64,000 bases of DNA, taken from assembly GCF_000376105.1 (NCBI RefSeq), contig NZ_AQWM01000001.1:1-64000 (forward strand). Reading direction: 5' to 3'. Made by a program: the position numbers and the translations under genes. Every line of letters begins with the position of its first letter. Position 1 is the stretch's first letter. The stretch comes from Asticcacaulis benevestitus DSM 16100 = ATCC BAA-896 (GTDB taxonomy: Bacteria > Pseudomonadota > Alphaproteobacteria > Caulobacterales > Caulobacteraceae). Below, one piece after another: positions 55,020 to 64,000 of this stretch. The notes under the pieces were generated by a model, which saw only the letters and a list, made by a program, of their open reading frames with translations, was not told where the DNA came from and searched no databases.

Positions 55020-55654
55020 GGCGCGACTGAGGCGATGGAGCGCGGCTGATCGCCGGCAAACAGCGACAGATCGTTCACACGCGGCATGATGCCGCCTTCG
55101 ATATCGCCCGAGGGCGAATGGAACAGCATCTGGCCGCCCCAGTCCGAACGCCAGTTCTGCGTGAAGTTCCACTCAAAGCTCAGGCGGGCCGACTGGTCGG
55201 TGTGCTGGGTGAAGAAATCGCCATTGCGATAACAGACGGCGCTCAAGCTCATCAGTTCGAGGCCGCTGAGGCCCGTAAGCTGGCTGCAGAAGGCCGCGAA
55301 GGCTTCGGACTTGATCAGATTGGCCAGCGGCGCCAGCGCGATGGTGTCGGCCTCCATCAGGTCGAGACCGAGGCGCAGATAGGAGAGGCCGGACTGGGCG
55401 CGTTCGGCGGCGTCCTGTAGCTTGGTCTGGATGATGTCGGGTGACAGGGTGTTCAGTTCGGCGCTGGAGAGGATTTCCGGCTTGCCCGTCTTGCTGACCA
55501 GTTGCAGTTCCCACGGCGTCTGCTGTTCGAGCGCATGGTGAACGCGCAGGGCGTCCTCAGCGGCCAGCGCGCCTTCGAGACGGATGCGCCCCTTGCCGGT
55601 AAAGCGGCTTTCATAGCCGGCAAAGTCGAACTGATCGGTAAGCAGGGTGGGCAT
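54974..55654 (-). CDS. 2OG-Fe(II) oxygenase-like protein lacking the distal iron His
   Basis: The 226-aa protein of the prolyl-hydroxylase-like family has the HxD iron pair as FFTQHTDQSA, then WGGQMLFHSPSG, and the 2-oxoglutarate Arg in GGPRFSITGRFG. The second iron His, expected in a phrase like P-x-S-L-H-x-V, falls in QPRSIASVAP and is absent. The enzyme may therefore be inactive, or use a two-residue site as in halogenase-like relatives, but those lack the carboxylate, not the His. The start at 55654 (MPTLLTDQFDFAG) is preferred to 55717, which lies in the hairpin repeat. Confidence 0.82.
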   Translation of the reverse strand: MPTLLTDQFDFAGYESRFTGKGRIRLEGALAAEDALRVHHALEQQTPWELQLVSKTGKPEILSSAELNTLSPDIIQTKLQDAAERAQSGLSYLRLGLDLMEADTIALAPLANLIKSEAFAAFCSQLTGLSGLELMSLSAVCYRNGDFFTQHTDQSARLSFEWNFTQNWRSDWGGQMLFHSPSGDIEGGIMPRVNDLSLFAGDQPRSIASVAPYAGGPRFSITGRFG

Positions 55655-55675
55655 GGGAGGCCTTGAAAGTAAGAT

Positions 55676-55831
55676 GCCCCACCACCATTCGCTTCGCGGA
55701 ACTTCGTTTCGCTTCACTCATGGTCCCCCTCCCCGACAAGCGGGGAGGAGCAGGGTATGCATTAATTCTTATACCTCCCGGACATGTTCGGGGAGGGGGA
55801 CAGCGCCTGAGGTGAGGCGTGGTGGTGGGGC
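55676..55831. repeat. 156-bp nested inverted repeat between purB and the oxygenase gene
   Basis: The outer arms GCCCCACCACCA (55676-55687) and TGGTGGTGGGGC (55820-55831) match perfectly. Inner arms GTCCCCCTCCCCGA (55723-55736) and TCGGGGAGGGGGAC (55788-55801) also match. The centre is AT-rich. This is a MITE-like or REP-type intergenic element; the transcript would fold into a long rod that could stop transcription between purB and the next gene. Confidence 0.8.
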
Positions 55832-55844
55832 TCTTTTGTGTAAC

Positions 55845-57149
<1,305 letters not shown>

Positions 57150-57410
57150 GGGGGGATACCTGTACAGCTTAAAACACGTGTCGCGGTGGCAATGGGAAGA
57201 TGGGGGCGCAATGTCAAGCCTAAAAGAGGCTGCGGCTTGTTTAGCCATACCGCGAACGGGCAGAAAAATGGGGTTAATTTACGCTTTGCAGGTGAGAAGG
57301 GTTGGTGCAAAGGTTTATAAAAGGTTAATTTGAAATCTTCGGCAGCCTCAGCGTGAGTCACGCAAGGTCCAGGGCTGCAACAGATATTTGACGCGAATCT
57401 TGAGGGTGCT

Positions 57411-58724
57411 GTGGTGCATAAGCTTTTCCTGAAATCCGGTGTGGCCTTTATGGCCCTGGCCGGCCTTAGCCTTTCAGTGCCGGCTGTAGCGGATAGCCAG
57501 GCCAGGCCGGTCGTGCGACCGGTCTCGAAAACCTTCGACGAACAGTCACGTCAGGCCGCCGCGCGTACCGTGGGCGTGGTCCAGACCGGCACGACGGATG
57601 CGCAGTACAGCTCGCAAGGCCATGATGTCGATCAGGTCGTGGCCCAGACTGCCGCGCTTTCCGGTGAGCCGGTTATCGCCTGTCCGAAAGGGCCGGTGGG
57701 GTCGCCGGACTGGCAGCAACTGCCGGAAGACCTGCGCCGCAATGCCATTGCCGGCCAGTGTTTCTCGCGCCTGTTGACCTCGCCCAAGGTGGAAAGCTAC
57801 CGTGAGCGCGTGGTGGTCAAGCCGGAGCGCACCGAGACCCGCACCGTGCCGGAAGTGGTGGAGATGGTCGAAGAGAACGTGCTGGTGGCGCCTGAACGGA
57901 TCGAGCGCCGCGTTGTGCCGGCCGTTGTCCGTAAGGAAATGGTCACCGAAATTGTGCGCCCCGCCGGCTTCCGCGAAGAACGCATTCCGCCCCGTTACGA
58001 AACCCGGGTCGAGCACGTCATGGTCAAGGACGCCCGCCGCGAATGGGTGCGCCGCGAGGGCATCCCGACCGAGGCGCCGCTGGTGACGCCGGTCGAGCAC
58101 GCGCCGGTGCGTTATCGCGCCGATGGCACCCTGCAATGGCCGGGTAAGAGCCAGCCCATGCCGGTGTCGCGCGAAACCGCTGACTATGTCGAGCATAACG
58201 ATGGCCAGGACGTGTGGTGCCTCAAAATGGTGCCAGGCGTCTATGAAGACCGTCAATCGCGCGTCGAGGTCGAGCCTGAGCGCGTTCGCCGCGTCGAGGT
58301 GCCGGCCGAGACCCGCCGCGTCCGCCGCGAGGTGGTCGATGTGCCGGAAAGCGTCGAAGAGGTGGTCATCCCCGCCGTTTATGAAAAGCGCAAGGTGCGC
58401 CGCGTTGTCCGGCCGGCGCGCACCGAAGCCTATGTTGTTCCCGCCGTCTATGACGAGGTGACGCAGCAGCGTGTGACCGGACAACCGGAACCGGTGTGGC
58501 GTGAAGTCATTTGCGGCAAAAATACCTCCTCCACCAAGATCATGGAAGTACAGCGCGCCCTGGCGGCCCGTGGTTATCAGCCGGGCGCGATCGATGGCCA
58601 GCTTGGCCAGCAGACCGTATCGGCCATGCAGAAATTCCAGGCCGATAACGGCTTGCCTCAGGGCCAGCCTTCGGTCGAGGCCGTCAAACTGCTTGGTGTG
58701 CCGTTGGTTCCCCTAACGAAATAA
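57411..58724 (+). CDS. Secreted peptidoglycan-binding protein with Val/Pro/Glu/Arg repeats
   Basis: The 437-aa protein starts with GTG and a signal peptide (MVHKLFLKSGVAFMALAGLS, cleavage near AVA). Residues about 125-365 are repeats that alternate basic and acidic residues with VVPAVV or VIPAVYEKRKVRRVVRPART-type units. The C-terminal 65 residues are a PG_binding_1 domain (IMEVQRALAARGYQPGAIDG, then QTVSAMQKFQADNGL). It is likely attached to the wall in the periplasm and elongated by the repeat region. The repeat part is not known to me as a named family. Confidence 0.82.
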   Translation: MVHKLFLKSGVAFMALAGLSLSVPAVADSQARPVVRPVSKTFDEQSRQAAARTVGVVQTGTTDAQYSSQGHDVDQVVAQTAALSGEPVIACPKGPVGSPDWQQLPEDLRRNAIAGQCFSRLLTSPKVESYRERVVVKPERTETRTVPEVVEMVEENVLVAPERIERRVVPAVVRKEMVTEIVRPAGFREERIPPRYETRVEHVMVKDARREWVRREGIPTEAPLVTPVEHAPVRYRADGTLQWPGKSQPMPVSRETADYVEHNDGQDVWCLKMVPGVYEDRQSRVEVEPERVRRVEVPAETRRVRREVVDVPESVEEVVIPAVYEKRKVRRVVRPARTEAYVVPAVYDEVTQQRVTGQPEPVWREVICGKNTSSTKIMEVQRALAARGYQPGAIDGQLGQQTVSAMQKFQADNGLPQGQPSVEAVKLLGVPLVPLTK

Positions 58725-58741
58725 AAATACTATAAATCAAT

Positions 58742-58780
58742 GGAAACGGCGCGTTTTGGGGTTCAAAACGCGCCGTTTCC
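58742..58780 (+). terminator. 16-bp perfect hairpin after the peptidoglycan-binding gene
   Basis: GGAAACGGCGCGTTTT pairs with AAAACGCGCCGTTTCC around GGGGTTC. Only T residues inside the stem are present and no tail follows, but position and strength fit a terminator. Confidence 0.75.
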
Positions 58781-58821
58781 ATGTCTATGCTCCCCCAAAA
58801 TCATAAAATCGGGAGCAGGAT

Positions 58822-61698
58822 ATGAATCGTCGGGACTTGTTTAAAAGCGCCAGTGCACTGGTTGCCATGGGCTTGCTGCCTCAGACAGTTTTTGCGGGTA
58901 CGAATGGCCCGGAAGCGGCTGTTGCAGGCCCCCGTGAGACTCTGTTGCTCAATAAGGGCTGGCGTTTTTTTGACGGCGATATCCCGTTCCCCATCATTGT
59001 GGGGCATGGCGCCACCTATAACGCCGCCAAGGCCGGCAGCGCGCAGGGCGCCGCCGCCACCGGCTATGACGATTCCGAATGGCCCCCGGTAAGTCTACCG
59101 CACGATTTCGTCAGCTTCCAGCCGATCGTCGAGGACGCCAATGTCTCGCAAGGCTATCGCAAGCGCGGCATCGTCTGGTATCGCAACACCCTGAGGTTCG
59201 AGAAGGCCGATAACGGCAAGCATATCGAACTGCAACTCGACGGCATCGCCACCAACGCGACGGTCTGGTTCAACGGCACCCTCGTGGCGCGTAACTGGAG
59301 CGGCTATAACTCGGTCTATATCGACCTGACGCCCTATGCCACCTATGGCGATCTCGTCAATTCGCTGGTCATCCGCGTCGACGCCAACGCCATGGAGGGC
59401 TGGTGGTACGAAGGCGGCGGCATCTACCGTGACGCCTGGATCGTCAAGCGCAACCCGGTGCATATCGTGACGGATGGCGTCTTCGCCCACCCAATCAAGG
59501 ACGATGAAGGTTGGAAAATTCCGGTCGAAGTGACGCTTAACAATACGGGTTTGTCTGATAGTCAGGTCACTGTTATCAGCAGACTGTGGGACAAACGCGC
59601 GGCTGGTGTGTTGAGTGGGATAGCCGCAGAAGTTCAAGCAACAACAAAGGTTAGCGCCTTAGAGAATGCCGTTGTGCATATGGAATTAGCGCACGGATCT
59701 ACTCTGACCAATCCTGCCTTATGGAGTGTCGATAATCCCGAACTTTATGAAGTGCATACGAGGGTTGAACAGGACGGCAAGCTACTCGACGAAATCACCA
59801 CCACCTGCGGCTTCCGCACCCAGCGCTTCGATGTCGACAAGGGCTTCTTCCTGAACGACAAACACCTGAAAATTCAGGGCGTCTGCATCCACCAGGATCA
59901 TGCCGGTGTCGGCGTTGCGGTGCCGGATGGGGTTATCGATTTCCGCCTGCGCCGGTTGAAAGAGCTGGGCTGCAACGCCATCCGCTTCTCGCATAACGCC
60001 CAGAGCCGCGCGCTGATGGACGCCTGCGACCGCCACGGCTTCCTCGTCATGGCGGAAAACCGCGTCTTCAATCCGGCGCTGATCCACATGGCCGAACTGC
60101 AGTGGCTGGTGCGTCGTGACCGCAATCACCCGAGCGTCTATCTGTGGTCGGTGTTCAACGAGGAGCCGATGCAGGGCACCGAGGCCGGTTACCAGATGGT
60201 GCGCCGCATGAGCGAGGCGGTGAAAGAACTCGATACCTCGCGTCCGGTCACCGCCGCCATGAACGACGGCCTGTTCACCCCGCTCAATGTCGCCCACGCG
60301 GTCGATGTCGTCGGTATCAACTACCAGCAGGACCAGTACGACGCCTTCCACAAGGCGCACCCGACCATCCCGGTCTTCTCATCGGAAGACACCAGCGCCT
60401 TCATGACGCGCGGCGTCTATAAGACCGACATGGACAAGCACGTCAGCGCCTCCTATGACGATGACGCTGCCGACTGGGGCGCCACGCACTGCAAGGCGTG
60501 GAAGGCCATCGCCACGCGCGACTATATCGCCGGCGGCTTTGTCTGGACCGGATTCGATTATCACGGCGAGCCGACGCCCTACATCTGGCCGTCCAACAGT
60601 TCGGTGTTTGGCATCATGGATTTGTGCGGCTTCGAGAAAGCGGCCTTCTGGATTCACCAGGCGCAGTGGGTGAAGGACAGGCCCGTGCTTGGTCTGGTGC
60701 CGCACTGGAACTGGGAGACGGCCGGTCAGCCGGTGCGCGTCATGGCCTGCTCAAACCAGGAGGAGGTCGAGCTGTTCGTCAACGGCAAGTCCGCCGGACG
60801 GCAAAAGGTCGATCCTTATGAGATGAACTTCTGGACCGTGCCCTATGCGCCGGGCGCCATCGAGGTGCGCGGCTATACCGGCGGCAAGGTGGTCAGGACG
60901 ACGCGCAACGAGACGACGGGCGAGCCGTTGGCCTTGCGCCTCACCGCCGATCGTGCCGGACTGAAGGCGGATGGTCGCGATGCCCAGCCGCTGACCGTGG
61001 AAGCGATCGACAAGAAGGGCCGTCATGTGCCGCTGGCCCAGCACATGATCACCTACGAGATCAGCGGCGGCGCCATTGTCGGTCTGGGTAACGGCGATGC
61101 CAACAGCCTTGAGCCGGAGAAGGGCGACAAGCGTTCGCTCTATAATGGCTATGGTCAGGTGATCGTGCAGAGCCTGGAAGGGCAGGCGGGCACTTTGCGC
61201 ATCCGCGCCACCGCGCCGGGGCTTAAGGCCGCAGACCTGCGCCTTCCGGTCGAGGCGACCGCGCCTCTGGCCTATCAGGTGACGACGCCTTCGGTGCAGT
61301 TGCTCGATAGCTGGTTCATGGCGCCGATGTCGGTGACGCGCCCCGATCCGGGTCAGAAAGCCGCCGATAACGATATGAATTCGTGGCAGTGGTTTAGGCC
61401 CGGCACGCTCAACCGACCGCTCGATCAGGACGGCTACAGTCTGGTGGCGGTGCGCTATGCGCCCTTTGCGAAGGTGCAGAAGGCGGGCGGCAAGGTCGAG
61501 TTTCTGGGCATCACCGGCGCCTGTGAGGTCTATGAGAACGGCAAGCTGATCGGGACGAAAACCGATGCCGCGCCGGGGGCTTTGACGCTGGACCTGCCGG
61601 CGCTTTCCGGCGAGCGCCGTCTGTCGGTGCTGTTCAAGGTCAGGGCGGGTGAGGCTTACGGCTTCAATGGCCAGATACGGACGCGGAGCAAAACTTAG
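58822..61698 (+). CDS. Secreted GH2 beta-galactosidase-like glycosidase
   Basis: The 958-aa protein has a signal of possible Tat type (MNRRDLFKSASALVAMGLLP, then VFA). Order: GH2 sugar-binding domain (about 45-220, WYRNTLRFEKA), immunoglobulin-like domain (220-335), catalytic barrel with acid/base Glu in LWSVFNEEPM and likely nucleophile in PVFSSEDTSA, then DUF4982-like and further beta domains to the end. It should hydrolyse beta-galactosides or related sugars outside the cytoplasm. GGGAGCAGGAT precedes the ATG. Codons from about 59505 to 59770 are unlike the rest (AT-rich). Confidence 0.92.
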   Translation: MNRRDLFKSASALVAMGLLPQTVFAGTNGPEAAVAGPRETLLLNKGWRFFDGDIPFPIIVGHGATYNAAKAGSAQGAAATGYDDSEWPPVSLPHDFVSFQPIVEDANVSQGYRKRGIVWYRNTLRFEKADNGKHIELQLDGIATNATVWFNGTLVARNWSGYNSVYIDLTPYATYGDLVNSLVIRVDANAMEGWWYEGGGIYRDAWIVKRNPVHIVTDGVFAHPIKDDEGWKIPVEVTLNNTGLSDSQVTVISRLWDKRAAGVLSGIAAEVQATTKVSALENAVVHMELAHGSTLTNPALWSVDNPELYEVHTRVEQDGKLLDEITTTCGFRTQRFDVDKGFFLNDKHLKIQGVCIHQDHAGVGVAVPDGVIDFRLRRLKELGCNAIRFSHNAQSRALMDACDRHGFLVMAENRVFNPALIHMAELQWLVRRDRNHPSVYLWSVFNEEPMQGTEAGYQMVRRMSEAVKELDTSRPVTAAMNDGLFTPLNVAHAVDVVGINYQQDQYDAFHKAHPTIPVFSSEDTSAFMTRGVYKTDMDKHVSASYDDDAADWGATHCKAWKAIATRDYIAGGFVWTGFDYHGEPTPYIWPSNSSVFGIMDLCGFEKAAFWIHQAQWVKDRPVLGLVPHWNWETAGQPVRVMACSNQEEVELFVNGKSAGRQKVDPYEMNFWTVPYAPGAIEVRGYTGGKVVRTTRNETTGEPLALRLTADRAGLKADGRDAQPLTVEAIDKKGRHVPLAQHMITYEISGGAIVGLGNGDANSLEPEKGDKRSLYNGYGQVIVQSLEGQAGTLRIRATAPGLKAADLRLPVEATAPLAYQVTTPSVQLLDSWFMAPMSVTRPDPGQKAADNDMNSWQWFRPGTLNRPLDQDGYSLVAVRYAPFAKVQKAGGKVEFLGITGACEVYENGKLIGTKTDAAPGALTLDLPALSGERRLSVLFKVRAGEAYGFNGQIRTRSKT

Positions 61699-61874
61699 CG
61701 CTGATCAGGCGGGGTGTCGCCGGTGCGGGGCTCGGACTTGAGCGCATCGTAAGGGCGGCGGGGGAACCTGCGTTGTTCCCAGTTGTGCGGACAGCCGGAG
61801 GTCGCGCCGTCGTCCGCGTGCCAGAAGGCGGGCGTGGCCCTGCTGTGCGTCCCCTCCTTCTGCCTGAGTTTCAT
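61695..61874 (-). CDS. Small hypothetical protein, 59 aa
   Basis: Read from the sequence: MKLRQKEGTHSRATPAFWHA followed by DDGATSGCPHNWEQRRFPRR and a Pro/Asp-rich end. AAGGA lies 8 bases before the ATG. A CPHNWE block with one Cys and two His could bind a metal, but one site of this size proves nothing. Its stop overlaps the GH2 stop on the other strand by four bases. No family is recognised. Confidence 0.55.
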   Translation of the reverse strand: MKLRQKEGTHSRATPAFWHADDGATSGCPHNWEQRRFPRRPYDALKSEPRTGDTPPDQR

Positions 61875-61931
61875 AATCCCGTTCCTTCTCTTTTACACAT
61901 CTTATAGAGGCTATCGCGCGTCAGGAAAGAG

Positions 61932-62694
61932 CTAAAACGCGCCGATCTGCTTGAGCGAGGCCACGCCTTCGCGGCCGACGATCAGATGATCATGGACGGT
62001 GATCTTGAGCGGCTTGCCGGCCGCCACGATCTGTTTGGTCATGTCGATATCGCCTTGCGACGGCATCGGATCGCCGGAAGGGGGGGGGTGGACCAAAATC
62101 ACCGGACTCGACGACAGTTCCAGCGCCCGACGCATGATTTCGCGCCGATAGGCCGGGGCGTGATCGACCGTGCCGTGGCCCATGATCTCATCGGCGATAG
62201 GCTGGTTTTTCTTGTCTAGAAACAGGATGCGGAACTGCTCACGCCGTTCGTGGGCCAGGGGCACCTTGAGGTAGGATATCAGCGCCGACCAGCTCGAAAT
62301 CACCGTCGAGCGCTTGAGCGGTTCGGCCACCATGCGGCGCGTCGCCTCGAACATCAGGGCGAGATCGAGCGCGATATCGCCCGTGACCTTAAGCGCCTTG
62401 CCCTTGTTATCGACCGCCGAGACCTGAAGCATATCTTCCAGCGGCGCCGAGAGCGTGGCAGGCAGGGAGCCGAAGCGCGCCAGCACGGCCTTGGCCAGCG
62501 GCCTCACATCGCGTTGCGGGATTGAGCGGAACAGGAACAGTTCCAGAAGTTCGTAATCGGGCAGGGCGGACACGCCGCCCAAGCCGGGCGCGGTGACGCA
62601 GACGATGGCGATGACCGCCATGATCAGGGAGGTTCAGAGCGGCGGGCACAGTGTCGAAAAAGCTGCCAGCCTCTTCCAGTGCGTTGTCGTCCAT
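61932..62694 (-). pseudogene. radC: RadC-like JAB/MPN-domain protein with frameshift and altered metal site
   Basis: The body from about 62575 down to 61932 is RadC: ALPDYELLELFLF, DIALDLALMFEATRRMV and DEIMGHGTVDHAPAYRREIM. The N-terminus, MDDNALEEAGSFFDTVPAAL and a GHRHRLRHRARLG helix, lies in another frame starting at 62694 with a good ribosome site, so one base is out of register near 62576. A second ATG (62621) could still give a shortened protein. The JAMM motif normally HNHPSGD reads HPPPSGD, coded in a run of nine C (plus-strand G9 at 62080-62088). Confidence 0.75.
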
Positions 62695-62714
62695 GCACCC
62701 CCCTGTGCTGAAAT

Positions 62715-63533
62715 CTAGCCCAGAACCGGCAAGGGCTTGAACTGGCCGGTCGGCGAGGCGGTGAAGAGTTCCACGCCATCATCAGTCACGCCGCAGGAGT
62801 GTTCGCATTGCGCGGTCAGCATCTTGTCGCGCGTTACGGCGGTCCAGCCGTCGTTCAGCACCTTCACATCGGGCTTGCCGAGATTGATCATTGGCTCGAC
62901 CGTGAAGAACATGCCCTTTTCGAGACGCGGACCGGTGCCCGCCTTGCCGAAGTGCAGGACGTTGGGATTATCGTGGAAGACGCGACCGACGCCATGGCCA
63001 CAGAAATCGCGCACCACCGAGCAGCGCTGGGCTTCGGCGTATTTCTGGATGGCGGCGGCGATATCGCCAAAGGTATTGCCCGGCTTGATCTGGGCCAGAC
63101 CCAGCGCCATGGCTTCGTAGGTGACATCGATCAGGCGCTTGGCCTTGGGCGCCACAACGCCGACCTCATACATGCGCGAGGTATCGCCATGCCAGCCATC
63201 GACGATGCAGGTGACGTCGATATTGGCGATGTCGCCTTCGCGCAGGGTCTTGTCCGACGGGATGCCGTGGCAGACCACATGATTGGGCGAGATACAGACC
63301 GTATGCTGGTAACCGCGATAAAACAGGCAGGCCGACAGGCCGCCGTGATCGGCGATGAACTCGCGCGCCAGATCATCGAGGTACGAGGTCTTCACCCCGG
63401 GCACCACGTAGGGGATCAGCATGTCGAGGCATTCGGCGGCGACGCGACCGGCCTTGCGCATGCCGGCGAAGTCCTCGTCGGTATGGATACGGATGGTTTC
63501 GGAGCGGAGCATATAATCGGAATCTGTGTTCAT
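62715..63533 (-). CDS. map: Type I methionine aminopeptidase
   Basis: Removes N-terminal Met from new proteins with two metal ions. The 272-aa protein has the five metal ligands in the usual order: DVTCIVDGWHGDTSRMY with both Asp, RDFCGHGVGRVFH with His, FFTVEPMINLG with Glu, and AQCEHSCGVTDDGVE with the last Glu. The start MNTDSDYMLRSETI at 63533 could also be M8 (MLRSETIRIH). It is divergent from mipZ across 163 bases that contain a CtrA box. Confidence 0.97.
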   Translation of the reverse strand: MNTDSDYMLRSETIRIHTDEDFAGMRKAGRVAAECLDMLIPYVVPGVKTSYLDDLAREFIADHGGLSACLFYRGYQHTVCISPNHVVCHGIPSDKTLREGDIANIDVTCIVDGWHGDTSRMYEVGVVAPKAKRLIDVTYEAMALGLAQIKPGNTFGDIAAAIQKYAEAQRCSVVRDFCGHGVGRVFHDNPNVLHFGKAGTGPRLEKGMFFTVEPMINLGKPDVKVLNDGWTAVTRDKMLTAQCEHSCGVTDDGVELFTASPTGQFKPLPVLG

Positions 63534-63602
63534 GGCGGCAATATAGTCCTGTCACGGCCTCAAATCCAGTAGGCAGTTGCGACAACTTACCCACGTCAAA
63601 TT

Positions 63603-63617
63603 TTAACCCTATGTTAA
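63603..63617. promoter_or_regulatory. Perfect CtrA box upstream of mipZ
   Basis: TTAACCCTATGTTAA matches the CtrA full site TTAA-N7-TTAA exactly, and a C follows the second half as in the extended consensus. It lies 80 bases before the mipZ ATG and 70 before map. Confidence 0.6.
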
Positions 63618-63654
63618 CCAGCTACTGGCGGCGCGGCGGCAGAGGGCTTAAATG

Positions 63655-63684
63655 AGGTGAACCACCTGATTCAATAAGAGGTGG
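63655..63684 (+). promoter_or_regulatory. mipZ leader: GANTC site and alternative hairpins
   Basis: GATTC at 63668-63672 is a CcrM methylation site, and its plus-strand copy falls in the loop of CCACCT/AGGTGG (63662-63667 with 63679-63684). An earlier AGGTG (63655-63659) can also pair with the middle arm, so two exclusive stems are possible. CcrM-dependent activation of mipZ is known in Caulobacter crescentus. Confidence 0.5.
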
Positions 63685-63696
63685 CAGGAGTAAGTT

Positions 63697-64000
63697 ATGA
63701 GTGACGTCAAGTCGGGCGCGCGTATTCTGGTATTCGGCAATGAAAAGGGCGGGGCGGGCAAATCGACCGTCGCCATGCACGTCGCCGTGCATCTGCTCCA
63801 TCAAGGCAAACGCGTCGCCTTTATCGATCTCGACCTGCGTCAGCGGTCTCTGGCGCGCTTTTTCTCCAACCGCGCCAAGTGGGTGGCGGCCAATGAAAAG
63901 CAACTGCCGATGGCCTTTGAGCCTCACCTGCATGACAAGCCGGCCAGCCTACTGACCGTGCCCGAAGCCGAGGCGCGCAAGGCCTTTGACCGCGCGCTCG
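63697..64000 (+). CDS. mipZ: MipZ-type division-plane ATPase, 5' part, cut by the window end
   Basis: The first 101 residues are visible. The deviant Walker A reads FGNEKGGAGKSTVAMHV with both signature lysines, and the second motif FIDLDLRQRSLARFFSNR is the DLDLRQR block of MipZ rather than the DLDPQ block of ParA. MipZ binds ParB-parS and forms a polar gradient that inhibits FtsZ, placing the division site at mid-cell in Caulobacterales. GGCAGGAG lies 7 bases before the ATG. The leader carries a CtrA box and a GANTC site. Confidence 0.88.
   Translation, partial: MSDVKSGARILVFGNEKGGAGKSTVAMHVAVHLLHQGKRVAFIDLDLRQRSLARFFSNRAKWVAANEKQLPMAFEPHLHDKPASLLTVPEAEARKAFDRAL

Overview
The window is a GC-rich alphaproteobacterial chromosome segment. 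It almost certainly comes from the family Caulobacteraceae, and Asticcacaulis is my best guess for the genus. The reasons are a complete holdfast (hfs) polysaccharide locus, a MipZ-type division ATPase, an alphaproteobacterial zeta-type F1-ATPase inhibitor paralogue, a CtrA box and a CcrM (GANTC) site upstream of mipZ, and a large secreted carbohydrate-active repertoire (GH13, GH84, GH2). No phage, plasmid or CRISPR module is visible. Family assignments rest on motif recognition by eye; no database search was run.

Layout. 1-0.4 kb: the 3' end of a transposase has cut off a small hypothetical gene. 0.5-9.6 kb: large catalase katE, a candidate small RNA, a 106-bp dispersed palindromic repeat, a 47-aa gene, thiC under a TPP riboswitch, an AIM24-like protein, an NCS1 permease that may import a thiamin pyrimidine precursor, and two hemerythrin paralogues. 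9.7-20 kb: secreted GH13 amylase, a decayed gene, gatB, an ABC-2 exporter pair, and a run of secreted low-complexity proteins ending in an RcnB-like protein. 20.2-34.3 kb: the holdfast locus. hfsD diverges from hfsABC, and hfsEFGH sits on the other strand. Between the halves lie small genes and a secreted GH84 beta-N-acetylglucosaminidase.

34.5-44.8 kb: tRNA-Ser(GCT), a chemoreceptor, a GGDEF-EAL protein and a single-domain response regulator; a UPF0114 protein; a ferritin-like/4Fe-4S/double-CDGSH fusion; rpsD; then a short AT-rich accessory patch (acyltransferase remnant, Clp-like protease, decayed repeat copy, frameshifted leader gene). 44.4-57.2 kb: grxD and de novo purine genes (purL, purQ, purS, purC, purB), all on the minus strand and interspersed with hydrolases and hypotheticals. 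57.4-64 kb: peptidoglycan-binding repeat protein, GH2 glycosidase, a 59-aa gene, a broken radC, map, and the start of mipZ, cut by the window end.

Functional themes are attachment and its remodelling (holdfast plus a GlcNAc-releasing enzyme plus c-di-GMP and chemosensory genes), thiamin supply, purine synthesis, iron/sulfur and oxygen chemistry (catalase, hemerythrins, CDGSH fusion, monothiol glutaredoxin), and cell-cycle control at the right edge. Several genes carry losses of catalytic residues or frameshifts, listed as findings. Five small or edge-cut genes were read directly from the sequence (3003-3146, 25170-25328, 39657-39815, 61695-61874, 63697-64000).
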